Shown piece by piece: positions 10,352-19,255 of a DNA stretch of 64,000 nt. A program made the position numbers and the translations under genes. This DNA is from Chrysophaeum taylorii. Taxonomy: Eukaryota > Sar > Pelagophyceae > Pelagomonadales > Pelagomonadaceae. The DNA lies in assembly GCA_029834535.1 (NCBI GenBank), contig JAQMWT010000391.1, forward strand, positions 124,001-188,000, given 5' to 3'. The notes beneath the pieces are model-generated. The model saw only the letters and a list, made by a program, of their open reading frames with translations, was not told where the DNA came from and made no database searches. How positions within the stretch are numbered: position 1 is the first letter of the stretch; every line of letters starts with the position of its first letter.

Positions 10352-11767
10352 TTATGTAGAAATCTCGGGGTGGGGGGGGGATGCTGCTCCTCCTGACCGC
10401 CGCTCCTCGCCTGGCGGCGGCGGCGGCGGCGGCGGCGGAACCACGTCGCCTTTTCTTGAAACAGACGAAGAAGGGGCGGCGAGGTGATCATCGCGCCTCG
10501 TTTTGGTGGTGGCAGGTTTGTTGTGGAGCTCGGCGCGAAGCGGAACCGCGCGGAACCCGGGCAGCGCCGGGTATGGCGAGTCGAGGCGATCGAAGTAGGT
10601 CGTGGTGACAATCTTGGTGCCGGTGGCGAGGTGGAGTTCGTTCTGCACGACGTAGGTCTGGTCTTCGAGGCGCCTCGTCACGATCGCGACGTGGCCGCAC
10701 TCGTACTCGAACCGCGAGACTACGACGTCGTCGAGCGCCCTCGAGCGGATTTTAACGTAGGTCCCGTCGAGGGGGTGGGTCTCGGTTTGCTCGGTCCCGT
10801 CGAGGAAGAGCTTCTGGGGCTTGGAGACCAAAGTCTCGGACTCCTCGAGCCACACGCACCCCGAGTGGGCGATCGACTTGACGTTGGGCGCCTTGGCGAT
10901 GGCCACGCGCAGAGCCCACGGTACGCCGAGGTGCTGGAGCATTTCCGTCGGATCGTCGGACTTGGCCTTGTTCGCAACCCATCGCCCGCTGAAATTTGCC
11001 TCGTCGCTCTTGTCCATCACGAAAGGCGTCTCGTGGACTGCCAGCCGCTTGGTCTCGCGACCTCGGCGACCCAAAGAGTAACAAGCCAAGCACGCGGCGA
11101 CCGCGCCCACCGCTCGATGGAGTACGAGGCACGCGACGACCACGATCACCGTCAGCGCCGCCTTGAGAACGACCCCGGCCATCATCATCGAGGGCGGGTC
11201 CACAACCGCGAGGTGATGGAAGGTCACCGTGTCGTCCTCGCTCGCAGTCAACACGGCGTCGTGCTGGAGCCCATCGCACGACGCGCACGGCAACGAGTCG
11301 GCGCCCGGCCGCACGTAGAACACCTCGGGGTCCGACTTGGCGTCGCACGGAGACCGATCGAGGAGACCCCACAAATCGGTCAACACGAGGGCCCGCGCCC
11401 GCTCCGTCGCACGCGCCTGAGCTTGACGCATCAGCGATGCCCAGTATACCCCGTCCCGCAAGTCGTCGCTCTCCCCCGCCTCCCCGATCTCACCAGCGAG
11501 CTTGCACGCGTGGTCGAGCAGCGCGAATACCTTCGATGGCTGGTCCCGCGAGCTCTTGATCACCCGCACCAGCCGCTCCAACTCGCCCTTTTTCTCGTCC
11601 TTCGGACTCCGCCACAGGCTCCATTGGTCTTGCTGCGACTCCTCGCTCGAATCGTCCGAGGCATCCAGGACGACGCGCTTCGCCATCGACGCCGCGAGGT
11701 CGCCGGCCTCGCGCACCGTCTCGCCGATGGCCTCCAGCAGCCCATCCGACGACGCCTCGCTTTTCAT
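10352..11767 (-). CDS. Two-TM protein with C-terminal lipocalin/FABP-like region
   Basis: Not assigned to a family. Predicted 471 residues: an N-terminal helical, charged half (1-190), a hydrophobic hairpin around 195-235 (MMMAGVVLKAALTVIVVVAC, then GAVAACLACYSLG), then about 130 residues beginning FSGRWVANKAKSDDPTEMLQ whose pattern (alternating strands such as VVVSRFEYECGHVAIVTRRL, GT..V.R.TYF) resembles the fatty-acid-binding/lipocalin-like barrel of algal and animal proteins. A Pro-rich tail encoded by a GGC microsatellite follows. FSGRW and the strand pattern are what is seen; ligand binding is inference. A short pentanucleotide repeat (CATTT units, 11764-11785) sits at its start codon. 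Confidence 0.55.
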   Translation of the reverse strand: MKSEASSDGLLEAIGETVREAGDLAASMAKRVVLDASDDSSEESQQDQWSLWRSPKDEKKGELERLVRVIKSSRDQPSKVFALLDHACKLAGEIGEAGESDDLRDGVYWASLMRQAQARATERARALVLTDLWGLLDRSPCDAKSDPEVFYVRPGADSLPCASCDGLQHDAVLTASEDDTVTFHHLAVVDPPSMMMAGVVLKAALTVIVVVACLVLHRAVGAVAACLACYSLGRRGRETKRLAVHETPFVMDKSDEANFSGRWVANKAKSDDPTEMLQHLGVPWALRVAIAKAPNVKSIAHSGCVWLEESETLVSKPQKLFLDGTEQTETHPLDGTYVKIRSRALDDVVVSRFEYECGHVAIVTRRLEDQTYVVQNELHLATGTKIVTTTYFDRLDSPYPALPGFRAVPLRAELHNKPATTKTRRDDHLAAPSSSVSRKGDVVPPPPPPPPPGEERRSGGAASPPHPEIST

Positions 11768-13410
11768 TTCATTTCATTTCATTGGGAACTATTTCCACCT
11801 ACGTGGTAAGCGTCACGACACTTCAACCGCTTTTTCCACGGCTCGAAAGAATCTTGTATCACACAGTGAATAGTACTCTACCAGAGTAGTAGTACGAAAA
11901 CATATTAAAACTATCGCTCCGCAAAAATTTATTACCGTTGTTCGAAACCGCCGAGTGCTATCGAGAGACAGAGGGGTCGGCCGCATCGCTTTGGCACAAC
12001 AAGCTGAAACGAATGCCTGTCCCGTCGTGGCACCAACTTTCGATTGATCGAATGACTCGCACGACCCGACGACAACAACAACATAATGAGTTCGATCTGT
12101 ATCTTATAAATGTCGCGTCAGTTGTCAAGTATGTTTGTCGGCCCTAATCTCGACTATGGCATTTTGGGCGAGACCACAAGAGCCGAAGGATCTTTAGCTC
12201 TACGGGAACACGCGTCTCGTGCGTTGGCGGATGAGTACATTATTATCCTCGGCCCATTTAACGAAGTGCTTTTCGTAAGGAAAGACGATCGAATCACATT
12301 TGACTGCATGCCGTGACAAACTAGACCCGGCACCACTGGCCAACGGCGGGCGCATGCGGCGCCCACGATATTTAACGGTTCCTTTTTTTTTCTGAGATCC
12401 AGACAACCGAAAAATAATTCTAGGTCCGCATTCCAAGCCCCGACCCACCCGTCGTCGTTGGATTGTGGGAGCTTGCCCAGGGAATCTGGTATACACGCCG
12501 TTACTAGCGGTATTGTGGACTTTTACGCCCATTGTGTCTAAGGTACCCGTCCGTCAAGACAGTTGGCTTTTCAGAATCTCAGCTGTTTCCTCAATTACTT
12601 GCAAATGCCCCTTTACTCATCTTTATAATTCACATCCCCGGTCCTGGAAGGCAGAGCACTTCGCGCGCAAGTTCGGACGGCTTGCGAGATGTAGTCTTAG
12701 GAGGCCGGAGCGGCTCGATTTCGTCTGGCCATGGGGCCAATGATTACACTAGTAAGATCCCTCACGGGACATTTAGACAAGACACCACCTATAGTTGTCG
12801 TCCTTGCCAGGAAGGTGGTGCCTTTTCTTTGTTGCACCTTTTCCAGGAATCGATGAATAATAATCTCAGTGGCCTTTTTTCGAGGCAGTTCGCCGCATCT
12901 ATAAATAGCAAACTTGCCTGCCTCGAGGTGGACCATTTATTTTCTCGCCAACTCTGCTCTTAGCTCGATTCAGCGATTGAGCAAACAACTGGGGAAATTG
13001 CCAAGAATGTACACGTCCACGTCGATGTCGTCCCCGTCGGCGGAGTGATGCCCTTGGGCCCCGATCACCGTGATCGTATCGCTTTTAGGCAGCAGACTGG
13101 CCTAGACGCTCCTGAAAGGTAGTATTTTTCGCCAGTTCTCAAGTCTCCGTGGCTGCTGACTGATGAGACAGGCGCAAAAACCGACATCGTTAGTCGCAAA
13201 AGCCAAAGCACTTGTTTGTTTTTATCGAGGTCAGCCTCGCCTATATATCATCTGAGCTCTCTCAGGGCGACCCGTGAGAACACCCGCAGAACCTTGGAGC
13301 GAGCTGTGTTGCAGTACAAGAAAATAGCCAAACGGATTTACAAATAATATACCACAAGTGCAGGCCAGTAAGTTCACCTAGTCCCAATCTCTAACCCCAG
13401 TAAGTTCGGC
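11768..13410. other. Gene-poor stretch
   Basis: Only short ORFs without recognisable content. AT content is higher than in the flanking gene blocks, and no tRNA-like fold or repeat copy was found. It probably includes the promoter of the two-TM gene and decayed sequence. Confidence 0.45.
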
Positions 13411-13530
13411 GTAAACCCACTCGTGCTCACACCCACTCACCCCACTCTCCTTTGAGCTCGTCGCTCTCACCCCCGCCAATCCAAGCTGCTGTGATCCGCA
13501 CGCGCCGCCAACCCTTGAGTTTACTCTAAA
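13411..13530 (-). repeat. Dispersed repeat family R, copy 1
   Basis: The minus strand contains the core TTGGCGGGGGTGAGAGCG, then GGAGAGTGGGGTGAGTGGGTG, preceded by AGCAGCTTGGA and a TAAACTCAAGGGTTGG segment. The same order recurs at 37868-37972 (plus), 38403-38510 (minus) and 45266-45335 (minus). Copy 1 lies just downstream of the Helitron helicase remnant on the same strand, so family R may be a Helitron 3' non-coding end; that link is inferred. Confidence 0.6.
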
Positions 13531-13537
13531 CACCCCA

Positions 13538-13658
13538 GAAAGTTCACCTGGTCCCAGTTAGTTCACCTGGTCCCAGTTAGTTCACCTGGTCACTATATTC
13601 ACCTAGTCCCAATCTCAAACCCCAGTAAGTTCACCTGGTTCCAGTAAGTTCACCTACA
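13538..13658. repeat. Short tandem repeats of AGTTCACCTGGTCCC
   Basis: At least five imperfect units of AGTTCACCTGGTCCCAGTT in tandem, plus two more in isolated form near 13370 and 13620. They lie between repeat R copy 1 and the end of the Helitron helicase remnant. Confidence 0.8.
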
Positions 13659-14323
13659 GTGCGCGCGTAGATGCCGGGAGGGGGATTATCGGTATTGCGC
13701 AGCACGTGTGGGGTAGGGTGGAGTCGTCGACTTAGAAGAGGATATCCTCGGGGTTGCCGATCGACAGAGAGCCACGTAGAGCTGGACGTGGCAGAAGACG
13801 GGCTTCGCCAAGAGGACGCCGACCTCGCGGGGCGTCTGGCCCTGGCTCTTGGTGATCGTTTGGCGTCGGTGGGGCTTGAGGGATACAGGTTGGAGGAGCC
13901 TCGGTGACACGACACTATCGATGATGTATCTGGTACCGTTGCAGTGGCCGTGCGACGGGTCGAGGTTGCGAAGACTTTAAGCTCGCGATCAAAGTCAGCA
14001 TGCCGTTGGTTGTCAGGGAGTTGAAAACTCGACTGTAAAGAGCGAGGCGTCGGCTTCCGACCCAACCTAGTCGGCCGAAAAGAACTCCGACGCCTCGTCT
14101 TCGGGAAAAAAAGGCCGCGGTCATGCGCGCGTTGTCAGCATCGACAACATCGTTTCGACGGGGCGTGAGAATGGCGCGCTGAAAGAGCCGCCGCGGGTCG
14201 TGGAAATAGTCTGCGAGGTCGCCGTAGACGGCTTGGAGGATCACTGTCTGGCTCTCGCGCCTACCTGATCCTTACTCTCGCGCCTACCTGATCCTTACCC
14301 TAAATCGAGGGACAAACAGACAA

Positions 14324-14354
<31 letters not shown>

Positions 14355-14380
14355 AACATCTGTCGATTAGTAGTTAGGAC
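13631..14380 (-). pseudogene. Helitron RepHel helicase C-terminal remnant, copy 1 (frameshifted)
   Basis: Read on the minus strand from 14245, pieces in successive frames match the C-terminal Pif1-like helicase of Helitrons: ILQAVYGDLADYFHDPRR, then RAILTPRRNDVVDADNARM, then FNSLTTNGM, then LRNLDPSHGHCNGTRYIID, then ITKSQGQTPREVGVLLAKPV and QLYVALCRSA. These correspond to the conserved AILTP-N, FLNSL-P-G, RNL-P--GL-NGTR and NKSQGQT motifs. At least two frameshifts break it, so it is dead. Upstream (14246-14380) are a duplicated 23-bp unit and a CTGT/GTTT microsatellite shared with copy 2. Helitrons replicate by a rolling-circle-like mechanism. Confidence 0.8.
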
Positions 14381-14770
14381 AGCGCACAAGACGCCGCGGC
14401 ACTTCGTTTGAGTATGGTTCCTCTTTCGTCCGCTCAGTCACCGTGCACGCCTTTGTCTTCTTTCAACAGAGCTCCTCTCAAGACGGCTAAGTTCGTGCTA
14501 ATCTTCTACAAAAAGATTGACTCTGGCGGCGGAAAGGTCCGAAAAACTTCGCACAAGAGGCAAACCGGCCTCAACCAGAGCCGCGCGAACGCCTCGGTCA
14601 TTTTACGTTGTTATGTGGCGCATCCCGATGATTCTTATCGAGGATCCTAATACCTCTTCTGCCGACGACGGTAAACAGCTGGCTTCGGCCTCGCCGCAAA
14701 GGTCCTACGTCCAGGACCACGTCGACAAAAATGCCGTCGCGGCGGCGGCGACTTTTGGAAGGAAATGTTC
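14381..14770. other. Intergenic region downstream of DEAD-box gene
   Basis: No supported gene. It lies between the Helitron fragment and the stop codon of the helicase gene; short ORFs here have no recognisable content. Confidence 0.45.
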
Positions 14771-16417
14771 TTAGCGGCGGCGCAAGGGCGCCACCTTGCG
14801 GCCGGCGGCCCGGCTCGTCGTCGCGCGGGGTGGCTGGCGCACAGAGCTGGTAGTTTTCTTTCCGCGGGCGAGGTCGGTGGACTTCTTGGGCACAGTCCGG
14901 CGTTTGTTGTTGTTGTTGTTGTTGTTGATGTTGTCGTTTCGGGTGGATGGTCGGCGCTTGGCGGCGGCGATGTCGGCGCGGGCGGCGGCGCGGGCGGAGC
15001 GGGCGCGCGGCGACGCGGCGAGCTTTCCGCCCGGGGCGTAGTCGCGCTTGTCAGCCGTGAGGCGGTCGAGGGGCTCGTTGCGGGCGATGGCGCGGTGTAT
15101 CGCGGCGGCGAGGACGCGGTCGTGCTTGGCGACGAGCGAAGTGACCCTTCCCTTCTCTCCGAAGCGCGCCGTGCGACCGGCGCGGTGGAGAAAGTCGATC
15201 GGGTTGCGGGGAAAGTCGCAGTTGAGGACGTGGTCGACTCTGGGGAGGTCGAGGCCGCGCGCGGCGAGGTCGGTGCAGACCAATATCTTGACGTCGTCGC
15301 GCCTAAAGCCGGCAAGCGAGAGCTCGCGCTCGGCGGGGTTCATGTCGCCGTGGTAGCACGCTACCGCGTCGGAATCGAATCGCTCGACGAGCGCGTAGGT
15401 CGCGGCGCGGCAGCTTTGGAGCGTGTTGCAGAAGACCATCGTCTTGTAACTTTTGCGCCTCGAGGCTTCGACCTCGGCAACGAGCGCGGCGAACTTGTCC
15501 TGGCCGACGACGTCGACCGCCCGGGGCTCGAGGCCCCGGACGGCGCGGTGGAGCTCTGCCGATTCGATCGCGCGGACGGGCGGCACGAAGCTCCATTGCT
15601 GTTTGCCGCCGCAAAAAGCCCCCCGGACCGCGGGCGTGAGGGTCGCCGTCGTCAGCACGAGTTGCGCCCTTTTCTTCCCGAGCATCGTCGCCTTCAAAAT
15701 CTCGCCGAGGTCCGAGCCAAAACCTTGGGAGAGGATCGTGTCGGCCTCGTCGACGACGACGTGGGAGACGCGGCTGACGAAGAGGTCACCCGCGCGCCAC
15801 AGCTTGACGAAGCGGCCGGGTGAAGCGACGACCACGTCGACCGCGCATGCCGACAGCTTTTGCTTGGCGACGCCGTCGCTCGAGCCGACCGCTCGACACG
15901 TAAGCCGCGCGGACCGCGCGAGCGACTTGGCGACGCCCAACACCTGGCTCGCGAGTTCACGCGTCGGGACGAGGACTATCGCGCGGGGACGTCGATCGAC
16001 GCGGTCCACCGGCTCGAGGGCCTCCTCGGCCTTGAGCGCGGAGAACACCGGAGCGAGGTACGCGAGGGTTTTGCCGCTTCCCGTCTCCGCGGCGAATAGT
16101 ACGTCCTCGCCCGCAACGATCGCCGGAATGGCGACCCTCTGGATCTCGCTCGGCGCCTCGAACCTTCCAAGACCGTCCGTCACGGACGTCTCTAGCCCCA
16201 GCCGACCCCACGCGCGGGATGATGATGATGATGATGATGACGATGATGATGATGATGACCCCCCGCTGTTGCTGACCACCACCTCGCGGTCCCACGAAGG
16301 CATCTCGTTGGTGGGGGCGATCCCCCACGCGCTGCTACTGCAGACGACACTCGTCCTCGAGAACCCGCGGACGCCCACGCGGACAACGACCATCTGGAGG
16401 CGAAGGAGCAACATCAA
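14771..16417 (-). CDS. DEAD-box RNA helicase, probably organellar
   Basis: Predicted 548 residues, no intron. All motifs are visible in order: Q motif (PSEIQRVAIPAI), I (AETGSGKT), Ia (PTRELASQV), Ib (SPGRFV), II (VVDEADTIL), III (TAT in place of the usual SAT), IV (MVFCNT), V (CTDLAARGLDLPRV) and VI (HRAGRTAR). The enzyme unwinds RNA with ATP. The N-terminus (MMLLLRLQMVVVRVGVRGFSRTSV) is basic and hydrophobic, fitting a mitochondrial or plastid presequence, followed by a 14-Ser run encoded by a GAT/ATG-rich microsatellite. The C-terminal 120 residues are Arg/Lys-rich with an Asn run, like RNA-binding tails of ribosome-assembly helicases. It lies between two inverted Helitron fragments. Confidence 0.9.
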   Translation of the reverse strand: MMLLLRLQMVVVRVGVRGFSRTSVVCSSSAWGIAPTNEMPSWDREVVVSNSGGSSSSSSSSSSSSSSRAWGRLGLETSVTDGLGRFEAPSEIQRVAIPAIVAGEDVLFAAETGSGKTLAYLAPVFSALKAEEALEPVDRVDRRPRAIVLVPTRELASQVLGVAKSLARSARLTCRAVGSSDGVAKQKLSACAVDVVVASPGRFVKLWRAGDLFVSRVSHVVVDEADTILSQGFGSDLGEILKATMLGKKRAQLVLTTATLTPAVRGAFCGGKQQWSFVPPVRAIESAELHRAVRGLEPRAVDVVGQDKFAALVAEVEASRRKSYKTMVFCNTLQSCRAATYALVERFDSDAVACYHGDMNPAERELSLAGFRRDDVKILVCTDLAARGLDLPRVDHVLNCDFPRNPIDFLHRAGRTARFGEKGRVTSLVAKHDRVLAAAIHRAIARNEPLDRLTADKRDYAPGGKLAASPRARSARAAARADIAAAKRRPSTRNDNINNNNNNNKRRTVPKKSTDLARGKKTTSSVRQPPRATTSRAAGRKVAPLRRR

Positions 16418-16633
16418 GGAAGTAATTACTCGTGAGGGTTTGGAAAGGTAGGTCGACTATAAAGTGGGGGGTTCGGGGGTTCGAGGTTCAAGTCAGAAGC
16501 GCTTCGAGGTCAAGGTTCGCCAGACGCGCATTGAACTTCCCGTTTATTGCGATCCGTTTAGCATCTAATATAGTGAAAAACTGAGCTGGCGACGACGCTT
16601 TCGCCAACGCATTATTAGTCACCCGAAGGTAGG

Positions 16634-16699
16634 ATAAGGTGAGGGTAGGAATGCCGGTCTTGGTGTGTCCGAGTGCCCGGGGCTATATATACCCCTGTG
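16634..16699 (+). repeat. 66-bp direct repeat, copy 1
   Basis: Begins ATAAGGTGAGGGTAGGAATG and ends CTATATATACCCCTGTG; repeated at 16856-16921 with three mismatches. It contains a TATATATA-like core. Confidence 0.85.
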
Positions 16700-16855
16700 T
16701 TTTTCCCCATCATAGTGAAACGTGAACATCTGGGGCGAGTCAAGCATGTATGCGAGACGGTGGGGACCCAGCAGACGACGACGCCATCTGCTTAAGATGA
16801 ACATCTGCGTCGGACATGAACATCCGGTCCTGGTAAGTGAAAGCGCCCCATAACC

Positions 16856-16921
16856 ATAAGGTGAGGGTAGGAATGCCGGTCCTGGTGTGTGCGAGTGCCC
16901 GGGGCTATGTATACCCCTGTG
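16856..16921 (+). repeat. 66-bp direct repeat, copy 2
   Basis: Second copy, 222 bp from the first, differing at three positions (the core reads CTATGTATACCCC). Between the copies, ATGAACATC/GTGAACATC recurs three times. Confidence 0.85.
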
Positions 16922-16988
16922 GGAAGAGCTTTGGTCAACAGCTCCTCTTCGAGAGGGCTAGTTTTTCAACCAAAGGATTACGCGGAGT

Positions 16989-17434
16989 CCTAACTACTAC
17001 TAATCGACAGATGTTTGTTTGTTTGTCTGTCTGCTTGTCTGTTTGTTTGTCCCCCGATTTAGGGTAAGGATCAGGTAGGCGCGAGAGCCAGATAGTGATC
17101 CTCCAAGCCGTCTACGGCGACCTCGCAGACTATTTCCACGACCCGCGGCGGCTCTTTCAGCGCGCCATTCTCACGCCCCGTCGAAACGATGTCGTCGATG
17201 CTGACAACGCGCGCATGACCGCGGCCTTTTTTTCCCGGAGACGAGGCGTCGGAGTTCTTTTCGGCTGACTAGGCTGGGTCGGAAGACGACGCCTCGCTCT
17301 TTACAGTAGAGTTTTCAACTCCCTGACAACCAACGGCATGCTGACTTTGATCGCGAGCTTAATGTCTTCGCAATCTCGAACCGTCGCACGGCCACTGCAA
17401 CGGTACCAGATACATGATCGATCGTGTCGTTGTA
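16989..17434 (+). pseudogene. Helitron helicase remnant, copy 2 (inverted relative to copy 1)
   Basis: Near-identical in the reverse direction to 13910-14380: it starts GTCCTAACTACTACTAATCG, runs through a GTTT/GTCT microsatellite, GGTAAGGATCAGGTAGGCGC, the ILQAVYGDL and RAILTP coding pieces, and stops within the LRNLDPSHG-coding segment (AACGGTACCAGATACATGAT). It lacks the last ~280 bp of helicase sequence present in copy 1. The loss of frame is of the same kind, so both come from one decayed source or decayed in parallel. Confidence 0.8.
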
Positions 17435-17491
17435 GTACCTAGGTCAAAGAACGCGGCGGAGAGGGTTTGATTCGAGTGCATCGGCCGGGGG

Positions 17492-18307
17492 ATGGTGAAG
17501 GCGGCTAGCGCGCGCGAGGCGCTGATGGTGGCGCTGCAGCCGTACATGGAGTGGGCCGCAGCGCAGCTGATGCACGAGGTGGTCCGGGCGCAGGTCGCCG
17601 GGGCGCTCCACGAGAGCGCGGTCGAAAAAATGGAAATCGAGCGAGCCGCGTTGCAGTTCCACCGCGTGCTGCCACAGGTCGTCGAGGCGATCGTCAGCGA
17701 GGAGGTGCGGTGGACGGCGCCCGACATCGCCAAGGAGTTTGTGGTCGAGGCCGCAGCGGAAGTGCTCGCGCAGCGGCGCGCCGACGCGGTCTGGAAGACG
17801 GTCGTGGCCGAGGTCGTCGTCGACGTCGCGCGCGAGGCGTTCCGCGACGCCGTCGCTGACGATGTCGCCGAGCGGTTGGTGGAGGAGGCCGTCGCGGACC
17901 TCGCCCCCGAGCTCGCCGAGATCCAGGCGGAGCTGCGACGAGCCGAGGTCCTCGAGGCAATCGAGGCGGCAGCAAGGGAGCGCGTCGCGAACGACGCGTG
18001 CCTCCGACACTTGACCCGAGTTCTCGGGACCAACGGGGGGTCTGTGTTGGTGCACCGCGGGCTCGTCCTCAAGACTGCGGCCGCCACGATCGCTCGTTTG
18101 GACGCTGCCCGGCGCGCGGCCACCGCGTCGCGCGACCGGCTCCGGTCGGAGCCACTCCTCGCGGCGGGCATGGAGGAGCTCCTGCGGCCGGCGGCCATCG
18201 CGGCCCTCGAGTCGGACCTCGGTCCCGCGCTCGAAAGCTACGACGCCGCGCTCCAGGAGGTCGAAGACGCTGCCTACGGCCGTCGTTGTCGGTCGGTCTA
18301 TAGTTAG
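17492..18307 (+). CDS. Alanine-rich helical protein, unknown
   Basis: Not recognised. The 271-residue product is almost wholly alpha-helical by composition (Ala, Glu, Val, Arg), with repeated VAxEVVVDVAREAFRDAVAD-type segments suggestive of a long amphipathic helix or coiled coil, and no signal peptide or membrane helix. It keeps a GC-rich codon usage like its neighbours, which supports coding. Its start is only about 57 bp from the end of the Helitron fragment, so its leader or promoter probably lies in former transposon sequence. Its TAG stop overlaps the stop codon of SNAPC3 on the opposite strand. Confidence 0.6.
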   Translation: MVKAASAREALMVALQPYMEWAAAQLMHEVVRAQVAGALHESAVEKMEIERAALQFHRVLPQVVEAIVSEEVRWTAPDIAKEFVVEAAAEVLAQRRADAVWKTVVAEVVVDVAREAFRDAVADDVAERLVEEAVADLAPELAEIQAELRRAEVLEAIEAAARERVANDACLRHLTRVLGTNGGSVLVHRGLVLKTAAATIARLDAARRAATASRDRLRSEPLLAAGMEELLRPAAIAALESDLGPALESYDAALQEVEDAAYGRRCRSVYS

Positions 18308-19191
18308 AGGGCGAACATGGTGAGCCGAGGGGAAGACCCCCGGTCGTCGTCGTCGGCGGCCGACGCCGCGGCGGCGGCGTCGAGGAGGCGGCCGTCGAGG
18401 TCGTAGTAGAACATGTGGAGACACTGGTCGCAAAAGAGGAGGGCGTCCCCGCACCGCGGGTCGTCGTTGACGAGGGTGGTCGCGGTGAAGGCGGCGCAGA
18501 CGTCGCAGGCGCGGGACTTGAGCGTCTGAACGGTCGCCCCCGAAAGTCTGCGCGGGGGGGCCCTCGCGCTCGTCCAGAGGCTCGCGCGCGTCAAAACGAG
18601 CTCGTGGACGCACGTGCCGTGACGAAAGGCGTAGCACTGGCCGAGGCCGAGGCGCGCCTCGACGTCGGCAAAGCGTTGCCGGATTTCGCCAAAGTCGAAT
18701 TTGTCGTCCGAAAGTTCCGAGGAGAAGGCGCCTCCCGCGACGCCGCTCGTCGCGCACGTTTCGATGATGAGGGTCGCGAGCGTCCCCAGGGTGTCGGAGC
18801 CCAGCACCTGGAAGACGGCGCCCTTGCGCCCGCGCGTCGCCGCCGAGTCGTCCGAAAGCGACGACGACGTGAACCTGAACACGAGCTCCGGGTCGCGCGT
18901 CGCGCGCCGGCAAACCTCGGGATCCTCGCCCTTCTCCGTCGCGTACTGCGTCTTGCGTCTTCCCTCGCGCAGCGCGCTCAGCCCTGCGCCGCGGCGAAGG
19001 AGCGAGGCTTCGAGTTCGTTGCGTAACGGAACGCCCTCCTGCCGCTTCTCGAGCACGGCCTCGATGGCCGTCTCGATCTGAGCCTCGGGCAGCTCCTCGG
19101 TCAGACCCCGCACGTCCATCTTATCGTCGTCGTCGGGGCACGGCGGGGAAATGCTGAGCGCCTTGCGGAGGGCGTCGAGGGCCCCGACCAT
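18304..19191 (-). CDS. SNAPC3: snRNA-activating protein complex subunit 3 (SNAP50) homologue
   Basis: Predicted 295 residues from the ATG at 19191. The C-terminal zinc-binding region carries CDVC...LLFCDQCLHMFYYDLDGRL, matching the SNAPC3 signature (CDVCG then FFC..C...HYD..G), and QCYAFRHGTCVHELVLTRA matches the preceding conserved F.HG.C.H..V segment. SNAPc binds the proximal sequence element and recruits Pol II/III to snRNA promoters. The N-terminal half is diverged and the protein is shorter than animal SNAPC3 (about 410). An in-frame ATG at 19257 would extend into the neighbouring gene; it is less likely. Confidence 0.8.
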   Translation of the reverse strand: MVGALDALRKALSISPPCPDDDDKMDVRGLTEELPEAQIETAIEAVLEKRQEGVPLRNELEASLLRRGAGLSALREGRRKTQYATEKGEDPEVCRRATRDPELVFRFTSSSLSDDSAATRGRKGAVFQVLGSDTLGTLATLIIETCATSGVAGGAFSSELSDDKFDFGEIRQRFADVEARLGLGQCYAFRHGTCVHELVLTRASLWTSARAPPRRLSGATVQTLKSRACDVCAAFTATTLVNDDPRCGDALLFCDQCLHMFYYDLDGRLLDAAAAASAADDDDRGSSPRLTMFAL

Positions 19192-19255
19192 CCTTACCCT
19201 GCTTTTCTTGGGACGTTGAAGTTGCCTGGCGTTGTTCCGTTCAGAGCGTACTTCC
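19192..19255. promoter_or_regulatory. Short divergent promoter (SNAPC3 / raffinose-synthase-like)
   Basis: Only 64 bp between the chosen divergent ATGs. No TATA-like motif is obvious. Inference from spacing only. Confidence 0.35.

Noticed and set aside
9095-10396. Long plus-strand ORF opposite the ARM/HEAT-like gene
   Set aside because: GC-rich antisense shadow with Glu/Gly/Arg composition; the minus frame has the helical-repeat pattern.
14293-14355. CAGA/CAAA array as a CRISPR-like repeat
   Set aside because: It is a 4-bp microsatellite shared by both Helitron fragments.
16466-16500. tRNA-like GGTTCGAGGTTC stretch
   Set aside because: No acceptor stem or anticodon arm can be drawn around it.
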